Shown piece by piece: positions 25,336 through 32,279 of a DNA stretch of 32,279 bases. The stretch is from a bacterium (GTDB lineage: Bacteria > Zhuqueibacterota > QNDG01 > DSAB01), in the NCBI GenBank assembly GCA_016931965.1, contig JAFGDT010000130.1:1-32279 (forward strand). The letters run 5' to 3'. The translations under genes and the position numbers were made by a program. Within the stretch, counting starts at the first letter, position 1. Each line of letters starts with the position of its first letter. The notes beneath the pieces are model-generated. The model worked only from the letters and a program-made list of their open reading frames with translations, was not told the origin of the DNA and ran no database searches.

Positions 25336-25398
25336 ATATTGTTACGGCGGTTAGAAAAATCGGGTAGTGGATGTGTTTTTCTTTAAAATGAGTATGGT

Positions 25399-26517
25399 AT
25401 GATCATGATACAAGGCAGGGAAAAAGAAAAACGGTTCAAAAGGATATTGACAAAATTGACAGCAGGATCTCTTCTTTTGATGATTCTGGTTATCAGTTAT
25501 TATTTGCTGCAAAGCAGAAAAAATGATGCTTCCTCTCAACTGCCCGTTGTCTCCGACGCTTCGATTGAAACGTTAAAAACAACATTGGAACAGGTTCTGT
25601 TTTCTCATGGAATCTCCTGGAATGTACTGAATGGGACAAACAGCCGTGAAGCATTCTGGCAGGTCGAAGTGCCAGCCGATCTGCCTGTTCCATCACTTCA
25701 TTTGGAAATTCAGGAGGCGGTTCACCTCATCGATGCAGAGGTTCTTTTTGCGGAGAGCGAACCCATCACTGAAAAGGTTACCTTGCAAATAGGTTGGCAA
25801 GATTCCTGTTTTTTTCGCATCCAATTGTTGCCTCTCGATGGTTCAGAGGGCGAGAACGTCCGGATTGCACTTCTCATTGATGATTTTGGCGACCGCTGGG
25901 ATCCTTTTGTGGAATCCTTTCTTGATTTGGGTATTGCTCTTACCGTTTCGGTTATACCAGGACGGGATATGAGTTCCAAAGTCGCAAACGAAATGAGGAT
26001 GAGAGGATTCGAAGTCATTCTTCATCTTCCCATGGAGCCCATCAGTGCACCTTTTCAGGATAATGGCTATATGATATTGGCCAATATGGATCAACAGGAG
26101 ATTAAAAAGATTATTCAGCGTTCTCTGGATAGTGTTCCCGGTGTCGTCGGTGTGAATAACCATATGGGTTCAAAAGTGACCTCTGATCGTGAACTGATGA
26201 CCACAATACTCAGTGATATTGGAGCTCGAGGTCTTTATTTTGTCGATAGCCGCACAATCGCAACAACGGTAGCGTACGATGTGGCAAAATCACTGGGATT
26301 ACGATGTGGTAAAAGGGATATTTTTATTGATGCCGAGAATATCAAGGCGGATATTCGGAAGGGAATCTGGGATCTTGCCGCAAAAGCCAAAACAAACGGA
26401 TATGCCATTGGTATCGGGCATTGTCAAACCATTACACTTGAGGTGCTGCAAGAGGAAATCCCGAAAGTGCAGGAACTGGGTTTTCGTTTTGTCCCACTTT
26501 CCAAAGTTGTCAGGTGA
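25399..26517 (+). CDS. Divergent polysaccharide deacetylase (YibQ/DUF610 family)
   Basis: 372 residues; two ATGs (25399, 25405) are close and no strong ribosome-binding site chooses between them. A single N-terminal membrane anchor lies at about 21-37. Residues 50-145 are a variable linker domain. The NodB-like deacetylase fold at about 154-372 carries the family motifs ALLIDDFGDR (157-166), VILHLPMEP (206-214), VGVNNHMGS (250-258), DSR (283-285) and IGIGHCQT (337-344). In this family Asp and His residues of these motifs take the metal, as in polysaccharide deacetylases, but the natural substrate is not known. It is probably periplasmic and membrane-tethered. It is followed 83 bp later by the PdxJ-like gene. 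Confidence 0.88.
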   Translation: MIMIQGREKEKRFKRILTKLTAGSLLLMILVISYYLLQSRKNDASSQLPVVSDASIETLKTTLEQVLFSHGISWNVLNGTNSREAFWQVEVPADLPVPSLHLEIQEAVHLIDAEVLFAESEPITEKVTLQIGWQDSCFFRIQLLPLDGSEGENVRIALLIDDFGDRWDPFVESFLDLGIALTVSVIPGRDMSSKVANEMRMRGFEVILHLPMEPISAPFQDNGYMILANMDQQEIKKIIQRSLDSVPGVVGVNNHMGSKVTSDRELMTTILSDIGARGLYFVDSRTIATTVAYDVAKSLGLRCGKRDIFIDAENIKADIRKGIWDLAAKAKTNGYAIGIGHCQTITLEVLQEEIPKVQELGFRFVPLSKVVR

Positions 26518-26600
26518 AACAATGATGAGACACTGTTGTCAGGTGCTGGCTAGAATTGTCTGCTAAAATGCATGGCAACATCACAGGGGAGGAGTCAAAA

Positions 26601-27314
26601 ATGGCCAGATTGGGCGTTAACATTGAACACATTGCGTTGATCCGGATTCGGGAAAAAGATTCAGAACCCGATCCGGTTCAAGCAGCCGTATTTATAGAAA
26701 TGGCCGGAGCCGATGGGATTGTCTGTCCGATTCGCCCAGAATCTCAACTGCTTACAGAAAGGGATGTGCGTCTTTTAAAGGAAGTGGTTAAAACCCATCT
26801 TAACCTCAAGATACCTCCTTTAAAGAACATGCTCACCCTCGCCCTTTCTACAGTTCCCGATATGATTACGATTGTTCCCGGGCAGAAACCTGGATCGACT
26901 CAGGGTGGTGGATTGGATGTGCTGGGCCGCATGGAAGAGTTGGCCCAGGTTGTTCATGATATTCGTGGGAGAGATATTGTGGTCAGTCTCCTGATCGAAC
27001 CCATTATCCATCAGGTGAAAGCCGCAGCCAAAGTGGGAGCAGATTATGTTGAATTTCATCTTGGACGCTATTCTCTGACAGAAGATTTGAATGAAAGAAT
27101 CGACATGTTGGAAAATATCAATTCCGTATCGCTTGCCGCTTCGAAAATCGGATTGGGTGTAGCGGCAGGACAAGGATTGAATTATTTGAATGTGACAGAG
27201 ATCGCTTCCCTGGAGAAAATTGAAGAAATTAATATCGGGCACGCCATCGTTGCCCGAGCTTTATGGGTAGGCATGGAACAGGCGGTAAGAGATATGGTCG
27301 TCTTGGTGCATTGA
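26601..27314 (+). CDS. PdxJ-family protein with replaced catalytic residues
   Basis: 237 residues from ATG 26601, with GGGGAGGAG upstream; a longer frame from a TTG at 26556 is not supported. It aligns without gaps to E. coli PdxJ as I recall that sequence, from LGVNIEHIALIR, through EPDPVQAA, GADGI, TERDVRLL, GGGLDV, KVGADYVEFH and INIGHAIVARA. PdxJ makes pyridoxine 5'-phosphate from deoxyxylulose phosphate and 3-amino-2-oxopropyl phosphate. But the residues equal to His45, Glu72 and His193 of E. coli PdxJ are Pro43, Lys70 and Gln191 here, while His10, Arg45 and Glu151 equivalents stay. The TIM barrel is intact, so this is a diverged paralogue with changed or lost activity, not a decayed gene. 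The usual gene symbol is withheld for that reason. Confidence 0.85.
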   Translation: MARLGVNIEHIALIRIREKDSEPDPVQAAVFIEMAGADGIVCPIRPESQLLTERDVRLLKEVVKTHLNLKIPPLKNMLTLALSTVPDMITIVPGQKPGSTQGGGLDVLGRMEELAQVVHDIRGRDIVVSLLIEPIIHQVKAAAKVGADYVEFHLGRYSLTEDLNERIDMLENINSVSLAASKIGLGVAAGQGLNYLNVTEIASLEKIEEINIGHAIVARALWVGMEQAVRDMVVLVH

Positions 27315-27651
27315 CCCTATTGAAAAATGTCCTTGACATTGTCGACTTGATTTGATACTTTCATAAAGATATTTTTATAATTACGAAGGAGGCCTTAAGC
27401 GAAATTCGTTAATGTTATTCTTGTTCTGTTGCGGTTTGAAATGCGTTTGTAGATTGTATCGATATCAAAAATGAAATGGTTTGGTACCATTTAAACGATG
27501 TTTTGCGTAAGGCTGAAAGATCCGAACATTTGGGAATCGATCTTTTTCTGACGGTTGAGATTCCATGCGTGTGATCGGATTTTTTTTATTTATATCATTA
27601 AAAGGTTTTATTCAAGCTCGGTGTTTATTAAAGGAAATATCATCTGATAGA
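27315..27651 (+). promoter_or_regulatory. Intergenic leader-like region before surface-protein operon
   Basis: 337 bp. A possible promoter is TTGACA (27333-27338) with a weak -10 (GATACT, 27354-27359, spacing 15, or TACTTT, 27356-27361, spacing 17). An AAGGAGG at 27386-27392 has no start codon at the right distance; the next ATG (27412) begins only a 20-codon frame. Between them is the near-palindrome TTAAGCGAAATTCGTTAA (27395-27412). A second hairpin, AAATGGT-TTGGT-ACCATTT, is at 27474-27492. It may be a structured 5' leader; no known riboswitch class is recognised. Confidence 0.35.
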
Positions 27652-28800
27652 ATGAAAAAGACTATTCAATTGGGGTTGATTTTCGAATTTGTTGCTTTGT
27701 TGTTTTCCACATGTACGATTCGGTATCCCACATCGGATGAATCGGCTGTTCCGGTTCTTTCAAATTTAATGGTCACAAAAACACTCTACCTTCAGTCCGA
27801 TATTGATTACTCCCTGTCTGTGGATGTATCAGATCCTCAGGGCTTGAATGATATTGAAACCGTAATCGGTTTCATTTATCCATTGAATCAGTCCGCTTCG
27901 CTCTGGGAAGACACCCTGCAGGATCAAGGTATTGAAGGGGATATTATTCCTGGCGATGGCCGGTTTTTTAGGCGTTTTACAGTCGATTTTGCAGAAGGCC
28001 AGGTGGGTCAGTATCGTCTCGAAGTGATCGCGAATGACCGGTCAAGTCATCAAAGCAATGCGTTGCTTGATACACTCACTGTTGTTGATGATCAAAAAAA
28101 TTTTCCGCCGGTTTTATCGCATCCATTTGTTGCTGACACACTGACGGAAGCATCATTAAAGAATGTGTTCATTTCGGTTCAAGTCGAAGATGCTTATGGT
28201 AAAGAGGATATTGATTCGGTTTTTTTTCAAATTTATCCCTCTTTCAATCCGAATTTTTTTCTCCACTACACTTTACGGGATAATGGCCTAAATGGCGATG
28301 AGGTTGCAGACGATGGGATCTATTCGCTTCTTGGGGACCTGAGTGATACATTGAGGACAATCGGCATACATCTCATTCGATTTCAAGCCATCGATCAAGC
28401 TGGATTAATCAGTCAACCTTTGGTTCTCTATTTTTATATTGAGGGAATAAATGGTCCACCGGTTCTTTCTCAATTATCCATACCGGATACCGTTTCTCGT
28501 TACGCATATCTGCCCTTTTTGATTTCTGTCCGGGCAGACGATCCACAGGGCTTGGCCGATGTTAAAAAAGTCTATTTTAATATGATTAATCCGGATGACA
28601 CGCCCTTTGAATACAATCCTGTTCCTCTATACGATGATGGAAATTATGGAGATCAGATCCCGGGAGATGGTCTGTTCTCAATTTCTGTATTGATGTCCTC
28701 ACAGACGGATAAGGGCATTTATCAATTTCGTTTTTTTGCAGAAGACTATGCCCAAGTTATCAGCGATTCCCTGACGCACCGGTTGACTGTGGTGGATTAA
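27652..28800 (+). CDS. Putative lipoprotein with three 'choice-of-anchor X'-like repeats
   Basis: 382 residues from ATG 27652, chosen because MKKTIQLGLIFEFVALLFST followed by Cys21 looks like a lipoprotein signal; the frame is open upstream to an ATG at 27565, which has no better ribosome-binding site. Three repeats of about 110 residues follow (about 34-146, 152-264, 268-382). Each has 'V.DPQGL.DI..V.F.I' and then a Gly-Asp loop (DQGIEGDIIPGDGRF, DNGLNGDEVADDGIYS, DDGNYGDQIPGDGLFS). These Gly-Asp loops are typical of 'choice-of-anchor X' beta-sandwich domains in bacterial surface proteins and could bind calcium. The function is unknown. The gene starts a tightly spaced four-gene run with a BNR propeller 12 bp downstream. 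Confidence 0.75.
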   Translation: MKKTIQLGLIFEFVALLFSTCTIRYPTSDESAVPVLSNLMVTKTLYLQSDIDYSLSVDVSDPQGLNDIETVIGFIYPLNQSASLWEDTLQDQGIEGDIIPGDGRFFRRFTVDFAEGQVGQYRLEVIANDRSSHQSNALLDTLTVVDDQKNFPPVLSHPFVADTLTEASLKNVFISVQVEDAYGKEDIDSVFFQIYPSFNPNFFLHYTLRDNGLNGDEVADDGIYSLLGDLSDTLRTIGIHLIRFQAIDQAGLISQPLVLYFYIEGINGPPVLSQLSIPDTVSRYAYLPFLISVRADDPQGLADVKKVYFNMINPDDTPFEYNPVPLYDDGNYGDQIPGDGLFSISVLMSSQTDKGIYQFRFFAEDYAQVISDSLTHRLTVVD

Positions 28801-28812
28801 AGGCGGATTGGC

Positions 28813-30294
28813 ATGAAAAATAGATTGCTCTATAGGTTATTTTTCATTCTGTTCATGATTACGGGCGGTATGGGTCATACTCAGGTTCTGGAGAAGCAAA
28901 TGGTTCATTCGGGTGGGACCCCCGTATCCAGACCGATGAGCAATGCGATCAACGACATACTTATTGTGGAAAATGATGTATGGATTGCTACAGGAGAGGG
29001 GCTTCTTCGAACAGGAGATAACGGAACCAGCTGGATTTCCTATACCCATGTTGATGGATTGGGAAAGGATGGGGTGTCTGCTCTTGCCGAACGGAATGAT
29101 ACCTTGTGGGTAGCGACGGCTTATGATACGACAATGTTGCTGGACACATACCCCATGGGAGGGGGATTGGCTTTTACAGCTGATCAAGGTGAAAGCTGGC
29201 ACTGGATGGACCAACCCAAGGATTCAGAAAACGAGACTGCATATACGCCCATGACCACAAACAGACAGAACCTGACTTATGATATCGCTTTAACCGATTC
29301 GGCTATCTGGATTGCCAGTTTCTTAGGCGGACTCAGAAAGTCAACCGATGCCGGGAAGACCTGGGAAGTCGTTACGGTCGATGGATATCCCTTCAATCCG
29401 CAGGGACCGTATACACATCAAGTATTTTCCGTCATATACGATGAGCAGGCCTTGTGGGTTGGTACGGCGGGAGGTATACACAAATCGACAGATCATGGAA
29501 AGAACTGGGTCACTTATAATCATCAGAATCAGCCTGAAACCATTTCTGGGAATTTTGTTGTGGCCATTGGGCATCAAAAAACCGAGGAAAGAAATATCAT
29601 ATGGGCATCAACCATTGAGGCGGTGGATACCACAGAGTTTGATGCGGTTTCGAAAACAGAGGATGGGGGATTGACATGGTCAATCGTACTTGAGGGTGTA
29701 TTCGCTCATAATTTTGCTTTTGACAGTCTTCATTCTGCGGTTTATGTGGCCACAGACCAGGGTCTTTATAAATCCATGGACTTTGGTGACACATGGGCCT
29801 TTTTCCCTCCCTTTGTCGATGCCGAAACAGGAGAGGGCATTTATACATTGGATATTTTGTCTGTGGGTGTTGGACTGGATGGTACATTCTGGGCAGGCAG
29901 TCGAGATGGACTGGCTCGTAGCTTAGACAATGGAGCGACATGGAAAATTTTTCGAGCATTTCAATCTCCCGGGCAAAACGGGACACCCAGGACATATGCC
30001 TACCCGAATCCGTTTTCACCTCTGCAACATAATCAGATCGGGGAAAATGGATACGTACGGTTTCAGTACAAACTCCTTCATGCTGTACAGGTCACTGTTC
30101 GCATCTACGATTTTGGAATGAATCTCGTTAAAACGGTGGTTGAGGATAAAGTCCGTCACAGCCCAGGTGATTATGCAGAAGTGTGGGATGGCCGCAATGA
30201 AATCGGAGATAGTGTGGCCAATGGTGTTTATTTTTATCAAATCGTTCTCACGGGAGAGGAGCCTTTGTGGGGCAAAGTGATGGTTGTTAACTGA
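28813..30294 (+). CDS. Secreted BNR/Asp-box beta-propeller with C-terminal FlgD-like sorting domain
   Basis: 493 residues with a signal peptide (1-25). At least seven Asp boxes mark propeller blades: RTGDNGTSW, TADQGESW, STDAGKTW, STDHGKNW, TEDGGLTW, SMDFGDTW and SLDNGATW. The phrases around them ('.D.ALWVGTAGGIHKS', 'WAGSRDGLARS') are those of sortilin/VPS10-like or photosystem II stability-like propellers. The last 95 residues (TYAYPNPFSP ... VTVRIYDFGMN ... GVYFYQIVLTG) are a FlgD-Ig-like domain that in this bacterial group often serves as a type IX C-terminal signal. It is thus likely cargo for the PorV/PorQ-like proteins encoded directly downstream (11-bp gap). No enzyme activity is indicated. 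Confidence 0.85.
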   Translation: MKNRLLYRLFFILFMITGGMGHTQVLEKQMVHSGGTPVSRPMSNAINDILIVENDVWIATGEGLLRTGDNGTSWISYTHVDGLGKDGVSALAERNDTLWVATAYDTTMLLDTYPMGGGLAFTADQGESWHWMDQPKDSENETAYTPMTTNRQNLTYDIALTDSAIWIASFLGGLRKSTDAGKTWEVVTVDGYPFNPQGPYTHQVFSVIYDEQALWVGTAGGIHKSTDHGKNWVTYNHQNQPETISGNFVVAIGHQKTEERNIIWASTIEAVDTTEFDAVSKTEDGGLTWSIVLEGVFAHNFAFDSLHSAVYVATDQGLYKSMDFGDTWAFFPPFVDAETGEGIYTLDILSVGVGLDGTFWAGSRDGLARSLDNGATWKIFRAFQSPGQNGTPRTYAYPNPFSPLQHNQIGENGYVRFQYKLLHAVQVTVRIYDFGMNLVKTVVEDKVRHSPGDYAEVWDGRNEIGDSVANGVYFYQIVLTGEEPLWGKVMVVN

Positions 30295-30305
30295 GAGTTT
30301 GTCGA

Positions 30306-31295
30306 ATGTTCAATTCAAACAGAGCGAAATGGTTGTTCCTGTTTGTTATTTTCTCAGGCATGTTTTGCTTCAGGGTGCAAGAGGGATTATCCGATGAGGT
30401 TGGACGGGGTGGATTTGCAGGAAGTTTTCTCCGCATGGGATTAGGGGCACGGGCAAAAGGCATGGGAGGGGGGTCTGTGGCTTTGGCAGAAGATGCGAAT
30501 GTCACTTATTACAATCCTGCAGGGCTCGTATTTCTGGAAAATCATTGGTTTACAGCCACACTTAATTCCATGGCTCTGGATCGCCGTCTGATGTACATTG
30601 GATATGCCCAATCCATCCAGTCCCGGCAAAGAGGATTGATTCGGGGAGGTTTTTCCATTGGGTGGCTTTCTGCCAGTGTGGATCATATCGATGGTCGGGA
30701 TCTCAATGGGCATGATATTGGTCAATTTTCCAATGGTGAACATTGCGTTTTCTTTTCATTTGCCTTGAATCCGAGGTCTAATTTCTCAATCGGTGTTAGT
30801 GGAAAATTTCTCCACAACCGATTTCCCGGGATGACAGATCAGGGCGATGCTGTTTCCGCAGTGGGTTTTGGATTTGATATTGGATTCATGTACCGACCTT
30901 TTAAGCACGTGTTTTTTGGTTTTACAGCAAAAGATTTGGGTTCAAAATATACCTGGGATACACAGGATCTTTGGGAAAGAGGTACACTCACCGTTGATGC
31001 TTTTCCTCCGGTTGTGTGTGTAGGAACGGCTCTGCAGTTGTTTTCAGATCGTTTGATTTTAGCAGTCGATTTAAGAAAAGTAGAGTATTGGCCATATGGT
31101 TATTCAGTTGGGACAGAAATAGAAGTCTATAAAGATCTCTTTTTAAGGAGTGGTGTGCAGGATGGGAAATTGGCCGCAGGAGCAGGCTGTCGATTGTCTA
31201 TGTTTGGAAAAGCCGTTTACATGGATTACGCCTTTGTTCCAGATTCTGTTGCTCCGAGAGGCAATCATATATTTTCATGGTCATTTGTGTTTTGA
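30306..31295 (+). CDS. PorV/PorQ-family outer-membrane beta-barrel protein
   Basis: 329 residues. The N-terminal part is a signal peptide (ends about residue 29), after which the family signature reads AGSFLRMGLGARAKGMGGGS, then 'VTYYNPAGLVFLE'. Paired amphipathic strands run to the end, where the last residues are IFSWSFVF with terminal Phe. The ribosome-binding site is weak, and the gene starts 11 bp after the stop of the BNR protein, so it is likely read from the same message. It is most like PorV in its 'F.RMGLGARA.GMGG' start. A shuttle or assembly role for the neighbouring cargo is inferred from order only. Confidence 0.85.
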   Translation: MFNSNRAKWLFLFVIFSGMFCFRVQEGLSDEVGRGGFAGSFLRMGLGARAKGMGGGSVALAEDANVTYYNPAGLVFLENHWFTATLNSMALDRRLMYIGYAQSIQSRQRGLIRGGFSIGWLSASVDHIDGRDLNGHDIGQFSNGEHCVFFSFALNPRSNFSIGVSGKFLHNRFPGMTDQGDAVSAVGFGFDIGFMYRPFKHVFFGFTAKDLGSKYTWDTQDLWERGTLTVDAFPPVVCVGTALQLFSDRLILAVDLRKVEYWPYGYSVGTEIEVYKDLFLRSGVQDGKLAAGAGCRLSMFGKAVYMDYAFVPDSVAPRGNHIFSWSFVF

Positions 31296-31304
31296 GATTT
31301 ATGT

Positions 31305-32189
31305 ATGCGTAAATGGATTCCTTTTTTGTTCCTTTTTCTTATCCTGAGCAGTCAAGGGTACGGAGGAGGGTTTGCGTCCCTGCAATTGGGAGGGGATGCC
31401 AGAGCAGGCGCCCTCGGAATGGCCTATACGGCTCTTTCGGATGATGGTTCCGGGAGCTACTGGAACCCGGCTGGTCTTGTACGATCAGGGGAAAAAGAAC
31501 TCATCCTTTCGGTTCAGCGTTGGATAGAAGATGTCCAGAGTGCCTTTTTGGGTTTCGGCATGGGCAGAGCAAATACGGGTTTGGGCATCCATATTTTACA
31601 CACAGAAGTGAGCGGACTTGAATATCGAATTGTTCCCTCTCCGACTCCTATCCATTTTTTTTCAACTCACGAATTGATTGTCGGTATTTCATACGGAAGG
31701 ATCATCCGAGATAATTTGAGTATTGGCATTACGCTCAAGTCACTGTATGAAAAACTGTTTGTTGAAGAAGCTTTTGGACTGGCAGCAGATTTTGGATTCT
31801 TATACAGTATCTGGGACAATGAACTGCGAGTTGGTGGGGTCTTACAGAATGTCGGTAAGACGAATCTGATGAGACATGAAGCGATCACACTTCCCGTTAC
31901 AGCAAAGGTGGGATTTGCATTTTCAATTCCCATTTTTCGGAATGATTGCCTTTTTGTGTTGGATGGAATCAAAGGAGTGGATCTCCCTTACCATGTTCAC
32001 ACGGGTATTGAATATGGGTGGTGGAACCGGCTGTCTATTCGACTGGGGTACCAGATTGGTTACGAAACGCGATCGATCACGGGCGGAATCGGTTTGGCCT
32101 GGGATCGATATCGGTTGAATTATTCTTACATGCCATTGCATTCAGGCTTTGGAGATTCCCATCGATTGTCCATAGGATTGGTTTTATAA
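31305..32189 (+). CDS. PorV/PorQ-family outer-membrane beta-barrel protein, tandem paralogue
   Basis: 294 residues, starting 9 bp after the previous barrel gene. A signal peptide covers about 1-20 (FLFLILSSQGYG). The signature is FASLQLGGDARAGALGMAYT followed by SYWNPAGLVRSG. The rest consists of beta-barrel strands with a final HRLSIGLVL. The length and the lack of the insertions seen in the 329-residue neighbour place it closer to the 314-residue protein at 14247, so the tandem pair seems to combine two different branches of the family rather than a recent duplication. The role is unknown in detail; an outer-membrane location is well supported. Confidence 0.83.
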   Translation: MRKWIPFLFLFLILSSQGYGGGFASLQLGGDARAGALGMAYTALSDDGSGSYWNPAGLVRSGEKELILSVQRWIEDVQSAFLGFGMGRANTGLGIHILHTEVSGLEYRIVPSPTPIHFFSTHELIVGISYGRIIRDNLSIGITLKSLYEKLFVEEAFGLAADFGFLYSIWDNELRVGGVLQNVGKTNLMRHEAITLPVTAKVGFAFSIPIFRNDCLFVLDGIKGVDLPYHVHTGIEYGWWNRLSIRLGYQIGYETRSITGGIGLAWDRYRLNYSYMPLHSGFGDSHRLSIGLVL

Positions 32190-32279
32190 ATGCGTGTTGC
32201 CTCAAAATAAAATGTAACTTTGTAGTAGTATTTTTTCTTCTTTCTTTTTTGTTACTTTTTTCTTTCTTCTTTTTGTGAA
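32190..32279. other. Pyrimidine-rich sequence at right edge
   Basis: After the last stop codon the sequence turns into runs of T and C (32225-32275). There is no stem before the T runs, so I do not call a terminator. The next gene lies outside the window. Confidence 0.4.

Noticed and set aside
25100..25354. Lys/Arg-rich 84-codon plus-strand frame
   Set aside because: Frame-shifted shadow of the charged tail of the membrane protein, and it runs through the terminator.
27412..27474. 20-codon frame after AAGGAGG
   Set aside because: The ribosome-binding site is 19 bases from the ATG, too far for efficient use, so I list it only within the leader finding and not as a gene.
32220..32279. T-rich runs as a terminator
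   Set aside because: No GC-rich stem precedes the T runs.

Overview
The window reads as an ordinary chromosomal segment of a Gram-negative bacterium, probably of the FCB superphylum outside the classical Bacteroidota (Calditrichota, KSB1 or Marinimicrobia-like; the sequence alone does not decide which). The reasons are three. Lipopolysaccharide-type genes are present (an LpxL-like acyltransferase and two heptosyltransferase-like GT9 enzymes). There are four PorV/PorQ-like outer-membrane barrels, plus secreted proteins ending in 'YPNPFNP...GIYFY'-type C-terminal sorting domains of the type IX secretion (T9SS) kind. Finally, most genes have strong AGGAGG ribosome-binding sites, which true Bacteroidota usually lack. 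There is no sign of phage, plasmid, IS transposase or CRISPR.

Left third (1-13522, minus strand): a tight run of six genes, read from right to left. They are a TonB-dependent receptor with a carboxypeptidase-like N-terminal domain, a 775-aa secreted protein with a C-terminal sorting-like domain, a PorV-like barrel, a 1421-aa secreted multidomain protein (Ig-like repeats, a peptidase-M30-like domain with a broken zinc motif, a ZU5-like domain and a type-A sorting domain), a TPR lipoprotein, and a BNR/sialidase-fold protein that runs off the left edge. I read this as an export cassette for cell-surface cargo.

Centre (13523-25335): an AT-rich gap, a tRNA-Thr(CGT), and a plus-strand PorQ-like gene. 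Then comes an envelope cluster with overlapping genes: anchored gluzincin protease, LpxL-like acyltransferase, GT9, TsaC, LMW phosphatase, GT9 and DUF3108 protein. A small MITE-like repeat follows, then a deoxyhypusine-synthase-like gene, a minus-strand sigma factor divergent from a VanZ-like gene, a 49-codon DUF5679 zinc-ribbon gene with a TTG start, a polytopic membrane protein with a highly charged tail, and a clear intrinsic terminator.

Right end (25399-32279, plus strand): a YibQ-type divergent polysaccharide deacetylase and a PdxJ homologue whose three best-known catalytic residues are all replaced. After a 337-bp leader-like gap comes a second surface cassette: a three-repeat 'choice-of-anchor X'-like lipoprotein, a BNR propeller with a C-terminal sorting-like domain, and two tandem PorV/PorQ-like barrels. 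The PdxJ-like protein, the inactive-looking M30-like domain and the two barrel-plus-cargo cassettes are the points most worth following up.
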